DNA from: Pedobacter duraquae
Lineage (GTDB): Bacteria > Bacteroidota > Bacteroidia > Sphingobacteriales > Sphingobacteriaceae
Assembly: GCF_004362245.1 (NCBI RefSeq)
Contig: NZ_SNWM01000003.1
Coordinates: 248,001 to 312,000, forward strand
Direction: 5' to 3'
DNA length: 64,000 bases
The notes beneath the pieces were generated by a model. It was not told where the DNA came from. It did no database searches and was given only the letters and a program-made list of their open reading frames with translations. The position numbers and the translations under genes are program-made. Of the stretch, positions 17,137 through 25,964 are shown piece after piece; positions within the stretch are counted from its first letter, which is position 1; each line of letters opens with the position of its first letter.

Positions 17137-18183
17137 ATGCAAAGTTCAAAAATCGCAGGCATAGGTTACTATGTCCCTAAAAATATATATACAAACGATG
17201 ATTTGTCGAGGTTCATGGATACCAATGACGCCTGGATAACCGAGCGTACAGGAATCAAGGAACGTCGTTTTGCTGATAGGCTAGGCGAAACCACCACCAC
17301 CATGGGGGTTGAGGCTGCTACAATTGCTATTGAGCGTGCAGGTATTACCGCTCAGGATGTCGATTTTATTATTTTCGCCACGCTAAGCCCCGATTACTAT
17401 TTTCCAGGCTGTGGTGTCCTGCTGCAAAGGGAAATGAAGATGAAGGAAATTGGTGCACTTGATATTCGTAATCAATGCTCGGGTTTTGTATATGCACTAT
17501 CGATAGCTGATCAGTTTATTAAAACCGGGATGTATAAAAACATCCTGGTGGTGGGTAGCGAGAAGCATTCTTTCGCTATGGATTTTACGACAGAAAGCCG
17601 CAACGTATCAGTGATTTTTGGTGATGGTGCCGGTGCTGTAGTTCTGCAACCTGCGCAACGCGAAGGCCAGGGTATTTTGAGTACGCACCTGCACAGCGAC
17701 GGTGCCGAAGCTGAAATCCTCGCCATGTTTTATCCCGGCGCAGCTGCCAATAAGTGGCTTCCCGAGAAACCGGGCTATCCTGAGCAGGAGCTGGGCGGAC
17801 TGTTTATGACCCCCGAACAAATTACCAGCGGTGCAGCTCTGCCCTACATGGATGGTCCTGCAGTATTTAAAAAAGCCGTAGTTAAGTTCCCGGAGGTTAT
17901 CCGCGAAGCCCTCGAAGCAAATAACCTGAAGCCTGAGGATATCGATTTATTGGTGCCGCATCAGGCCAACCTACGTATCAGTCAGTATGTGCAGCAATTG
18001 CTTGGCCTGCCAGACGAGAAAGTCTTTAACAACATCCAAAAATACGGAAACACGACTGCAGCATCGGTTCCTATCGCTTTATGTGAAGCTTGGGAGGCAG
18101 GCAAGATCAAAGACGGTGATCTGGTATGCCTGGCGGCATTTGGATCAGGATTTACCTGGGCCAGTGCAATTATAAGGTGGTAA
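17137..18183 (+). CDS. 3-oxoacyl-ACP synthase III-like ketoacyl synthase
   Basis: FabH-type condensing enzyme that starts fatty-acid synthesis by joining acetyl-CoA to malonyl-ACP. The Cys-His-Asn triad is visible in RNQCSGF, VPHQAN and YGNTTAAS. The ATG at 17137 is preferred over 17119. At 348 residues it is longer than classic FabH (about 317), mainly because of an insertion after the LHSDGAEAE motif (KWLPEKPGYPEQELGGLF region). It may therefore be a paralogue with a different primer, or take part in another pathway. It stands alone and is not in a fab operon. Confidence 0.88.
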   Translation: MQSSKIAGIGYYVPKNIYTNDDLSRFMDTNDAWITERTGIKERRFADRLGETTTTMGVEAATIAIERAGITAQDVDFIIFATLSPDYYFPGCGVLLQREMKMKEIGALDIRNQCSGFVYALSIADQFIKTGMYKNILVVGSEKHSFAMDFTTESRNVSVIFGDGAGAVVLQPAQREGQGILSTHLHSDGAEAEILAMFYPGAAANKWLPEKPGYPEQELGGLFMTPEQITSGAALPYMDGPAVFKKAVVKFPEVIREALEANNLKPEDIDLLVPHQANLRISQYVQQLLGLPDEKVFNNIQKYGNTTAASVPIALCEAWEAGKIKDGDLVCLAAFGSGFTWASAIIRW

Positions 18184-18205
18184 AAGGAAGCCTTAGCTTC
18201 CTTTT
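18182..18205. terminator. Short bidirectional terminator overlapping the reductase stop codon
   Basis: A perfect 10-bp stem (aaaaggaagc / gcttcctttt) closes a CTTA loop directly after the ketoacyl synthase stop. It contains the last codons and stop of the convergent gene and has A4/T4 flanks. Confidence 0.75.
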
Positions 18206-19068
18206 GTAGATCGTGTCATCTGTTCCAGCATATCCCACATCTCTCCAGGGATGGCTTCCAATCCATTAAACTGTCCAGCGCCCTGAAGCCACTCGCCACC
18301 ATCAATGGTAATTACCTCGCCATTGATGTAGCCGGAGAAGTCGCTCACAAGAAATGCCGCCAGATTGGCTAACTCCTGGTGATCGCCAACGCGCTTTAAC
18401 GGTACGCGGTTTTTGAAGTCGAACTTCTCCGCAAGGTCGCCAGGCAATAATCGCTCCCATGCACCTTTAGTAGGGAAAGGTCCAGGTGCTATAGCATTCG
18501 TCCGTATTCCATATTTCCCCCATTCTACGGCCAGCGACCGTGTCATAGCCAGCACGCCACCCTTAGCACATGCCGAAGGAACTACATACGCAGAACCAGT
18601 GAAAGCATAAGTAGTTACGATATTCAGAATGCTTGCCGCCTGTTTTTCTTTAATCCAGTGCTTACCAAAAGCAAGTGTGCAGTTTACAGATCCTTTCAGC
18701 ACAATATCAATGATGGAAGAAAAGGCATTTGCCGATAAACGCTCTGTTGGCGATATAAAATTGCCTGCAGCATTGTTTAACAAAGCATCAGCCTTTCCAA
18801 AAACACGTACAGTTTCGGCAAGAACATGCTCTACCTGTTCGTATTCACGGACGTCACAAGCTACGGCTAATACTTTTCCACCAGTAAGCTCTTCCATCTC
18901 CTTCGCCGTTTTCTGGATCACATCATCCTTCCGACTCGTAATTACCAGATTAGCGCCAAGTTTCAGGAAATAAGTGCCCATCGCTTTTCCTAAACCTGTA
19001 CCACCGCCAGTAATAACAATTGTTTTGCCTTTAAGCGCATCGTCTCTTAACATGGGTTCGTTATACAT
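18193..19068 (-). CDS. 2,4-dienoyl-CoA reductase-type short-chain dehydrogenase
   Basis: An NADPH-dependent SDR (TGGGTGLGKAMG at 20-31, NNAAGN at 98-103). The usual Tyr-x3-Lys is replaced: the Tyr position holds S165 in PSACAK, K169 follows, and a Tyr is found 11 residues earlier (Y154 in TTYA). This is exactly the Tyr/Ser/Lys spacing of mammalian DECR1 and its bacterial relatives, which reduce 2,4-dienoyl-CoA during oxidation of polyunsaturated fatty acids. It follows the enoyl-CoA hydratase gene by 2 bases, consistent with that pathway. Confidence 0.9.
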   Translation of the reverse strand: MYNEPMLRDDALKGKTIVITGGGTGLGKAMGTYFLKLGANLVITSRKDDVIQKTAKEMEELTGGKVLAVACDVREYEQVEHVLAETVRVFGKADALLNNAAGNFISPTERLSANAFSSIIDIVLKGSVNCTLAFGKHWIKEKQAASILNIVTTYAFTGSAYVVPSACAKGGVLAMTRSLAVEWGKYGIRTNAIAPGPFPTKGAWERLLPGDLAEKFDFKNRVPLKRVGDHQELANLAAFLVSDFSGYINGEVITIDGGEWLQGAGQFNGLEAIPGEMWDMLEQMTRSTKGS

Positions 19069-19070
19069 GC

Positions 19071-19832
19071 TTATTTCTTTTGTAGGTTGTCAATAATTGT
19101 TTTCAGAATAGTTCGTGTTGCCGGCGACCACCATTGCTTAAGCATAAGTTCCAACATCTCACTCTGGTCGGCAGCGGTTGCAGCAATAAGCTCTTTCCTA
19201 ATATTCAGCTTGCTTTGTTGCCAGGTGTTAGGTTCAAATGCCATATATTTCCTGATCCGCCGTTCTGCAGCCGTCTGAATGCTTTCCTGTCTTACTACTT
19301 CATCAACCAATCCAATGGATAATGCTTCTTCCGGACTAAATAACTTCCCTTCAAGCAGGCTGCGCGTAGCGTTAGCCTTGCCAATCCAGAAGCTGTAGAG
19401 CTCAAATATGCTATGGGGAACGATAATTCCAACGGGTACTTCATTCAACCCGATGATAAACTTACCTTCTGCCATTACCCTGGTATCGCAGGCCATAGCA
19501 ATTACGCAACCGCCGGCCGGACTATGACCATTTATCGCTGCCACCATGGGCTTACGAAAAGATGTAATATTGGCAATAAACTTTAAAAACAGATCCCAAA
19601 ACGTCTTTGCCTCTTGCTCAGTATAACCGTAAAGTTCTATCAGGTCTAAGCCTGCGGAAAAGAAGTTTTCCTGCCCGGCAATCATGACTCCACCTATCGC
19701 AGGGTCAGAGCTGATGTTCGTCAGCATATCATTCAGTTCGGTGATCATTTCTCTGTTAAGGGCATTCGATTTCCCCCTATTCAGCATAATAATGGCTAAG
19801 CGGTCTTTTATCGTTACTTTAATCGTATTCAT
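19071..19832 (-). CDS. Enoyl-CoA hydratase/isomerase family protein
   Basis: A 253-residue crotonase-fold protein. The CoA-binding and oxyanion-hole segments are SAGLDLIELYG and AINGHSPAGGCVIAMACD. The usual hydratase glutamates (E in the NEV region) are only partly recognisable: LNEVPVGI is present while the second position is not clear, which leans towards an isomerase (dodecenoyl-CoA isomerase-like) role. With the DECR-type gene immediately downstream it would supply the auxiliary enzymes for unsaturated acyl-CoA beta-oxidation. The exact reaction is inference. Confidence 0.87.
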   Translation of the reverse strand: MNTIKVTIKDRLAIIMLNRGKSNALNREMITELNDMLTNISSDPAIGGVMIAGQENFFSAGLDLIELYGYTEQEAKTFWDLFLKFIANITSFRKPMVAAINGHSPAGGCVIAMACDTRVMAEGKFIIGLNEVPVGIIVPHSIFELYSFWIGKANATRSLLEGKLFSPEEALSIGLVDEVVRQESIQTAAERRIRKYMAFEPNTWQQSKLNIRKELIAATAADQSEMLELMLKQWWSPATRTILKTIIDNLQKK

Positions 19833-19841
19833 AATACCTGG

Positions 19842-22559
19842 TTATTTTACCTGAAAGGTAAGCGTTTGTCGCGCAATTTCACCATTCAAATTGATTCCTT
19901 CCAGCACCGCCCGATAATTTCCCGGCTGGTCAGAAGTATAAAAATCAAATTTACCCTTGCCGGAAGCGTCGCTGATGATATTTGGATTCCAGTAAACTGT
20001 GGTTCTTAAATCCTCATCAGTATTGCTTTTATCAATCGCGTACTTCGGTGAATAAAATTCTTTGGATAATGTATAGCCTTTCGGTATGAACGAAACAATC
20101 CATGGCGTATAGTGATTGTAAGTTGATCCATTCCCCCTTTTGGTGGTAATCAATAAAATCCCGGCTCCACCTTGAGACCCATAAATAGCCATGGTTCCAG
20201 CACTATTAAGCAACTCCACGCTTTCGACATCATCGATAGGAAAATACTGCAGGATATCAGGCTGAACTTTCATTCCATCTATAAAAATTGCCATTGGTTT
20301 GCCATTCATTCGCATTAGGGAAGGTATCCCCTCCACGGAAAACATCAGCCCTGGAATCCGCCCAGGTAGACACTGGGGTATTGAAAAACAGTTCTTAAAG
20401 TCTTTTGCTACCAGGATTTTATCTGCGACCCCCGGCCCATTAAGATTTGCAGAATTCGGTGCTGGATTTACCCACTTTTTCGTAATTTTTACTTCGTTCA
20501 ACTGCACGGTCGACCGACTCAAGAATCCCTGTTTCAATTGCTCCTCAAAATAGATATTGCTGTTGCGGATGTATTGACTTAATGCGTCATTGACATTCAA
20601 TTCTATATCACCGGAATTCTTGTTCTTTGTGACCGTTTGTGCCGGGTTAGGATCCATTTTAATCTCTACCTTCAGTTTATCTTTAGCGTTTTTCCCCTGG
20701 ATAAGAAAATTTGTGCTGTCTGTATAGTACAGATTGTCAAATACAAAATGGCCGCTGGCATCTGCTACAGTATCTACCATGAAAAATCCTTTAGTAGAAG
20801 AATAAAGAGATACCTTCCCATATGGAAGTGGTTTGCCGCTAAGGCGATTAATGGTGCCAGTAATCCTGAATGACTGTTCCGCTTTAAATGACTGCTGTGT
20901 TAATTTATTTTCGATCAGATCTTTCCAGGAATAACGGGTCCAGCCCTGCGTAAGCATTAAGTTGTCGAGCTCAATAGTCGTTTGGACATCATCACTCAGA
21001 AAATAATGATTTGGTTTTTCGACATACCCCTTCAGATCACTAGTCAATAATAATGTGGTAAAGATATTGCTCTCATTTTCCAGGTCAGGTACTACGATAT
21101 CTGCATTCGTTACCGCAACAGAAAAAGCAGCGAGGCCAGAACTGGCACCTGGGATAGAAAAGCTCATCCTGACCTGTTCTCTTTTTTTGTACACGGCTTT
21201 ATTGCTCTCCATTTTAATCGGGAGTAAGTCTGCGTTATTTTTAACAAATACTAAACGCTCACAAATGGGTAGGTTTTTATCGGATATCAATAGGATTTGA
21301 TTGATGCCCGATGTCAAATCTTTCTTTGGTATCGTTGCAGTGATAATTTGTTTTCTAATCACCGAGCTGGAGCTGTAGCTGAGAATTCCATTGTGTTGAA
21401 CTAACAATTTCAGTTGTCCAGTTTCATTCAGCAGATCTTTGCTCACATAAATTTTAACCTGAATCTTGCTGCTGTCTATATTGTTTACTGATATAGCATA
21501 CCCACTTTTTTGCGCTTTCGGTAATTGGTAATTGTGCTCGGAGCCATCAGCAAATTTCACGTGAGCCATGTAAGTGTTGCCAGCTTCCGGTGTCAGAATT
21601 ATATTTCCCATTCCCAGAAAAGCGGAATTAAAAGTGCTGAGGATGTTAGCATCCTGATCGCGCAGGCTACCGCTAATGGGAACACCTTTTCCAACAGGGT
21701 TTACAGCTTTAAATGTAATTTTGCCTGGAAAACCTTCAATGAGGTTGCCGCTTTCGGGAAAGAACTGAACGTCTACATCGTCAGAAGCGGCTTCAATAAG
21801 TACTTCTTTAACCAGTTTTTTTTTATCCGGCATAGTTAATGATGCTATAATCCGTCCACGGCCACCATTTTCATTTTTGGGACTTATAAAGTTCAGCGCA
21901 AATTTTCCATCCGAATTGGTTTTCCCGCTGCCGCGCTTAATCACTTTTGTATTCCATACAACTTCATAGGTAAGCTCTTTGGCTGTAATTCCAACCCCGT
22001 CGTTATTTGCAAACTGCAATGATGACGCCACCCCTAGCTCCCCGTTACGTTCTTTATGATAACTGTATGTTGCTTTTAGTGAGACCTTATTAGACCAATT
22101 GTTACCTATTTTAAGGGTCTTGTCATAGAAAAAATCTGGGCCTGTATTTTGCATTAGCGTGGTATATGCCCTCAGTCTGTAATTCCCTTCAGAAAGGGAA
22201 TCAGAAAGACTCAGGCTACTCCAACACATTCCCTCAGCAACGGGTAGGGTGAGACCTTGTACAATAGAATCCCGGTCATTGATGAGATCGATATACACGA
22301 TTTTGCTTAGGTTGGACAAGCGGTTGTTAGTTGCATTAGCAATATATGCTTTAAGCCAGATCGTGTCTCCCACAGCGTAGTAAGGCTTATCTAAATGTAC
22401 GTAGATTTTTTCCTGTGGATTGCTCCGCACGTATGTGTCGATCTTTTTAGTCAGAATGTCAAATGACTCTTCTTTGAGGTGGAATGCGGCAAGTACAAGA
22501 ATCATACTCATTCCCGTGAGTATGGGCAAATACTTTTTGATTAATAGGCTGAAAGTCAT
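19842..22559 (-). CDS. Secreted MG2 / carboxypeptidase-regulatory / TonB-plug protein, copy A
   Basis: A 905-residue exported protein. The hydrophobic N-terminus (ILTGMSMILVLAAF) is a signal or anchor. Residues about 47-150 resemble an alpha-2-macroglobulin MG2 domain (KIYVHLDKPYYAVGDTIWLK, SEGNYRLRAYT). Further beta-sandwich repeats follow, then a carboxypeptidase-regulatory-like domain (GTINRLSGKPLPYGKVSLYS) and a plug-like module near the C-terminus (MAIFIDGMKVQPDIL, IYGSQGGAGILLITTKRG). A last beta domain ends TLTFQVK. There is no beta-barrel, so it is not a receptor. It is a tandem paralogue of the next gene, 39 bases downstream of it. Function unknown; it may be a surface scaffold or envelope maturation factor. 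Confidence 0.85.
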   Translation of the reverse strand: MTFSLLIKKYLPILTGMSMILVLAAFHLKEESFDILTKKIDTYVRSNPQEKIYVHLDKPYYAVGDTIWLKAYIANATNNRLSNLSKIVYIDLINDRDSIVQGLTLPVAEGMCWSSLSLSDSLSEGNYRLRAYTTLMQNTGPDFFYDKTLKIGNNWSNKVSLKATYSYHKERNGELGVASSLQFANNDGVGITAKELTYEVVWNTKVIKRGSGKTNSDGKFALNFISPKNENGGRGRIIASLTMPDKKKLVKEVLIEAASDDVDVQFFPESGNLIEGFPGKITFKAVNPVGKGVPISGSLRDQDANILSTFNSAFLGMGNIILTPEAGNTYMAHVKFADGSEHNYQLPKAQKSGYAISVNNIDSSKIQVKIYVSKDLLNETGQLKLLVQHNGILSYSSSSVIRKQIITATIPKKDLTSGINQILLISDKNLPICERLVFVKNNADLLPIKMESNKAVYKKREQVRMSFSIPGASSGLAAFSVAVTNADIVVPDLENESNIFTTLLLTSDLKGYVEKPNHYFLSDDVQTTIELDNLMLTQGWTRYSWKDLIENKLTQQSFKAEQSFRITGTINRLSGKPLPYGKVSLYSSTKGFFMVDTVADASGHFVFDNLYYTDSTNFLIQGKNAKDKLKVEIKMDPNPAQTVTKNKNSGDIELNVNDALSQYIRNSNIYFEEQLKQGFLSRSTVQLNEVKITKKWVNPAPNSANLNGPGVADKILVAKDFKNCFSIPQCLPGRIPGLMFSVEGIPSLMRMNGKPMAIFIDGMKVQPDILQYFPIDDVESVELLNSAGTMAIYGSQGGAGILLITTKRGNGSTYNHYTPWIVSFIPKGYTLSKEFYSPKYAIDKSNTDEDLRTTVYWNPNIISDASGKGKFDFYTSDQPGNYRAVLEGINLNGEIARQTLTFQVK
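19912..19994. repeat. 83-base near-identical block shared by the tandem paralogues (copy in A)
   Basis: This block in the 3' coding end of copy A is identical to 22669-22751 at 82 of 83 positions (a versus g is the only difference). It encodes the C-terminal beta domain (NIISDASGKGKFDFYTSDQP). Confidence 0.95.
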
Positions 22560-22598
22560 TAGTTGAGCGTTACTTGCTAATTTGAAATAGTGCTATTT

Positions 22599-25295
22599 TT
22601 ATTTTACCTGAAAAGTGAGCGTTTGTCGCGCAATTTTACCATTTAAATTGATCCCTTCAAACACCGCTCGATAATTTCCCGGCTGGTCAGAAGTGTAAAA
22701 ATCAAATTTACCCTTGCCGGAAGCGTCGCTGATGATATTTGGATTCCAGTATACGGTTGTCCGTAAATCTGTATTTCCAGGAACATCTGTGGAAGTATAC
22801 TTTGGTGAATAGAAATCCTTGGTCATTGAATAACCTTTCGGTGAAAAGGCAACAATCCATGGACTGTATTGTGTGTAGGCTCCACCACCGCCCCGTTTGG
22901 TAGTAATAATCAGCACGCCCGTACCACCGTTCATTCCATATATAGAAGTGTTGGCCCCGCTTTTTAACACTTCCACACTTTCTACATCAGGTACATTGAT
23001 GCTCGCCAGGAAGTCTGGTTGTACCTGAATTCCGTCGATGTAAATCGCCATATATTTACCATTATTTCGCATCAGATAAGGTTCGCCCTGAGGTGTAAAC
23101 ATCAGGCCTGCCACTTTTCCCTGTAAACATTGTACTAGTGTGATACATGTCAGCATGTCTTTAGAAAGTATAATCGCATCGGCATTTCCTGCGCCGTTTA
23201 GATTTGCTGAGTTTGGTGTAGGGTTTTTCTTTTTTTGCGTGATTTTAACTTCGTTTAACTGGAGTGTGCTGCGGGTTAGGAAGCCTTGTTTAAACTGCTG
23301 GTCAAAGTATTGATTGCTCTGCTGAATGTATTTTGATAGCGTCTCGTTCACATTGATCTCCAGGTCCCCGGTGTTTTTGTTCTTCGTAACAACCTGCCCG
23401 GGCATGGGGTCTACTTTAATCTCTACCCTGTTTTTGCCCTTGATGTTTTTACCCTGAACGATAAAGTTTGTGCTGTCCGGGTAGGATAGTTTGTCAAACA
23501 CAAAACGGCCATTGGCGTCTGCTACGGTATCAACCATGAAAAAACCTTTAGTAGACGAAAATAATGATACCCTTCCATTTGGCAGTGGCTTGCCGCCTAA
23601 TGTGTTGATGGTGCCTGTTATCCTGAATGTTTTTTGTACATCAAATTTGGGTTGAGGGAAACTTCCTTCCAGCATTTTTCTCCAGGAAAATCTGCTCCAG
23701 CCTTGTGTCAGCATTAGATTATCCAATTCCCTGATGGTCTCCATACTGGAATTCAGAAAATAGTGATTGGGCCGTTCCACGTAACCCTTCAGATCTGAGG
23801 TTAGCAATAAGCTGGTTAGGATATTACTTTCATTATCAGGATCAGGAACAACAACATCTGCGTTAGTTACCGCTACGGAAAAAGAACCCACAGCAGGACT
23901 GGTGTTTAAATCAGAGAAATTCATCGTTACATGTGCCCTTCTTTTGTAGCTGGGCTGGTCAGTATCCAGTTTTAGGGGAAGGCGGTCCTCTGAATTACTA
24001 ATAAAAGCAAGGCGTTCACAAACGGGTTGATTAGCACCGGCTACCACAACAATATGGTTAACGCCTGAAGGCAAATCCTTTTTAGGAATACTTGCGGAGA
24101 TAATCTGTTTCGTAGCCTTTGCTGTAGAAGTGAAATAGATATTACCATTGTGCTGCACCAGTAAATTTACATCTGCGCCAGGGTTTAGCAAGTCGGCACT
24201 GATATAGATTTTCAACTGAAGCTTAGTGCTGTCTGTATTGTTTACCGAAAGGGCATATCCACTTTTTTGCACTTCGGGTAAAGGATAGTCCTGTTCAGAG
24301 CCATCTGTAAACTTAACTTTTGCCTTATAGCTTTTACCGGGTTCCGGTATAAGGATAAAGTTTCCCATACCCAAATATGTTGTGCTAAACGTACTCAATA
24401 GGTTCCCTTCATTATCTACAATAGTACCACTTACATCGGTTCCTTTTCCAGCAGCATTTACAGCTTTAATAGCAACTTTGCCAGGTAAACCAGCAATCAT
24501 ATTTCCACCTTCAGGAAAGAACTGAACATCAACCCTGGAAGACACAGCGTCGATCAAGACTTCTTTTAATACCTTCTTCTTGTCAGGCATAGTCACTGTA
24601 GCTAAAATCCTTCCCGTTCCATTGTCTTTCGGACTATTAAAATTCAAGTCCAACATTCCCGAACCGTTTGTTTTTCCCGAGCCCGATTTAATTATTTTAT
24701 CGTTCCAGACTACACTGTATCTCACATCGTTACCAGACAGCGTAGTGCCGTCCCTATTGCTAAACTGTAAAGTAGAGGCTACAGAGGATTCCGTACCCAC
24801 AGTTTTAAAGTTATATGCTGCCTTAACGGAGACCTGATTTGACCAGGCGTTACCAACTTTGATAGTCTTATCGTAGAAATATTCTGGACCGCTGTTCCTC
24901 ATCAGCTGCGTGTAGGCTCTTACCCTGTAATTGCCCTCAGACAGAGAGTCTGATAAGTTGATATTTCCCCAGCTTAAGCCTTCAGTAATCGGAAGCGTTA
25001 GTGCCTGCACAGTAGAATCCTTTTCATTGATCAGATCTACATAAAGAATTTTGCTGAGACTGGATAGCCGGTCATTTTCGGAGGTCAGGATATAAGATTT
25101 AAACCAGATGTTATCGCCAACAGCATAGTAAGGTTTGTCCAGGTGCAGATATACCTTTTCCTGGGGATTGGCTCTCACATAAGTTTCGATCTTTTTGATC
25201 AGTTGGTCAAAGGTCTCGTCCTTCAACTGGAATGCGGCTAAAACCAAAACAATACAAATCCCGGTGAGCGCTGTGAGGTATCTTTTTGTTAACAT
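22599..25295 (-). CDS. Secreted MG2 / carboxypeptidase-regulatory / TonB-plug protein, copy B
   Basis: An 898-residue paralogue of the gene at 19842-22559 with the same order of parts: hydrophobic N-terminus (LTALTGICIVLVLAAF), MG2-like domain (KVYLHLDKPYYAVGDNIWFK), further beta-sandwiches, carboxypeptidase-regulatory-like domain (GTINTLGGKPLPNGRVSLFS), plug-like module at about 715-802 (MAIYIDGIQVQPDFL, IYGMNGGTGVLIITTKRG) and a C-terminal beta domain. Most of the protein has drifted, but the 3' end is almost identical to the paralogue at DNA level. It lies downstream of dcd across a strong hairpin, so it probably has its own promoter. Function unknown. Confidence 0.85.
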   Translation of the reverse strand: MLTKRYLTALTGICIVLVLAAFQLKDETFDQLIKKIETYVRANPQEKVYLHLDKPYYAVGDNIWFKSYILTSENDRLSSLSKILYVDLINEKDSTVQALTLPITEGLSWGNINLSDSLSEGNYRVRAYTQLMRNSGPEYFYDKTIKVGNAWSNQVSVKAAYNFKTVGTESSVASTLQFSNRDGTTLSGNDVRYSVVWNDKIIKSGSGKTNGSGMLDLNFNSPKDNGTGRILATVTMPDKKKVLKEVLIDAVSSRVDVQFFPEGGNMIAGLPGKVAIKAVNAAGKGTDVSGTIVDNEGNLLSTFSTTYLGMGNFILIPEPGKSYKAKVKFTDGSEQDYPLPEVQKSGYALSVNNTDSTKLQLKIYISADLLNPGADVNLLVQHNGNIYFTSTAKATKQIISASIPKKDLPSGVNHIVVVAGANQPVCERLAFISNSEDRLPLKLDTDQPSYKRRAHVTMNFSDLNTSPAVGSFSVAVTNADVVVPDPDNESNILTSLLLTSDLKGYVERPNHYFLNSSMETIRELDNLMLTQGWSRFSWRKMLEGSFPQPKFDVQKTFRITGTINTLGGKPLPNGRVSLFSSTKGFFMVDTVADANGRFVFDKLSYPDSTNFIVQGKNIKGKNRVEIKVDPMPGQVVTKNKNTGDLEINVNETLSKYIQQSNQYFDQQFKQGFLTRSTLQLNEVKITQKKKNPTPNSANLNGAGNADAIILSKDMLTCITLVQCLQGKVAGLMFTPQGEPYLMRNNGKYMAIYIDGIQVQPDFLASINVPDVESVEVLKSGANTSIYGMNGGTGVLIITTKRGGGGAYTQYSPWIVAFSPKGYSMTKDFYSPKYTSTDVPGNTDLRTTVYWNPNIISDASGKGKFDFYTSDQPGNYRAVFEGINLNGKIARQTLTFQVK
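22669..22751. repeat. 83-base near-identical block shared by the tandem paralogues (copy in B)
   Basis: Partner of 19912-19994, with one mismatch in 83 bases. The flanking coding sequence falls away to ordinary paralogue divergence on both sides. Confidence 0.95.
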
Positions 25296-25308
25296 CCTGG
25301 AAAATAAT

Positions 25309-25340
25309 TAAAGCCTCAATATACGTATATTGAGGCTTTA
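25309..25340. terminator. Perfect 32-bp palindrome, terminator downstream of dcd
   Basis: The 16-base arm taaagcctcaatatac is followed directly by its reverse complement. In RNA it would form a stem of about 14 bp with a tetraloop. It lies 20 bases after the dcd stop and 14 bases before the start codon of the minus-strand gene that follows. The T-tract on the minus side is imperfect. Confidence 0.7.
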
Positions 25341-25360
25341 TTCCAAGGATTTAAATCGTT

Positions 25361-25897
25361 TTAGAAGCTGTTTTTCCACATCATGCTTTCTACCGGCTTG
25401 GTGGTTTTATTGTTGTATTTAGCGTCGTTTTTACTGTTGTACATCGTTTCGATCTGGCCCTCCACCATAAAGTAAATAAGCTGCCCGATAGGCATGCCTG
25501 CATAAATCCTTACAGGCTGTGCACAGGAAATCTCCAGGGTCCAGGTGTTGCAGAAGCCTACGTCTCCTTTACCTGCAGTGGCATGAATATCAATACCCAG
25601 ACGCCCGGTACTTGATTTTCCCTCCAGAAAAGGTACGTGGGCATGTGTTTCCGTATACTCTAGTGTCACACCCAGATACAAAGTGCCCGGTTGCAATACA
25701 AATCCTTCTTTAGGGATTTCAAAATGTTCAATGGTGTTGTGTGCCTTTGCATCGAGTACCCTGTTGGTATAGGTGGCCAGGTATTTTCCCAGATGCACAT
25801 CATAAGAATTTGTACCCAGACAGTCGGGCCTGAAAGGTTCAATGATTATTGTTCCTTTGTCAATTTCTTCAAGAATGCGTTTATCAGAAAGTATCAT
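25361..25897 (-). CDS. dcd: dCTP deaminase
   Basis: Converts dCTP to dUTP for thymidylate synthesis. The 178-residue protein has LGTNSYDVHLG near the N-terminus, the phosphate-binding LEGKSSTGRLG and the active-site region IHATAGKGDVGFCNTWTLEIS with the catalytic Glu in TLE. The pattern is that of monofunctional Dcd; whether it also hydrolyses dUTP cannot be seen. It is divergent from the phosphopantetheinyl transferase gene. Confidence 0.94.
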   Translation of the reverse strand: MILSDKRILEEIDKGTIIIEPFRPDCLGTNSYDVHLGKYLATYTNRVLDAKAHNTIEHFEIPKEGFVLQPGTLYLGVTLEYTETHAHVPFLEGKSSTGRLGIDIHATAGKGDVGFCNTWTLEISCAQPVRIYAGMPIGQLIYFMVEGQIETMYNSKNDAKYNNKTTKPVESMMWKNSF

Positions 25898-25964
25898 TTA
25901 TCAAGTATTGGGCTAAATTATGATTAATTTAAGATACTTTTACATTCATTTTTCTAAAATAGGG

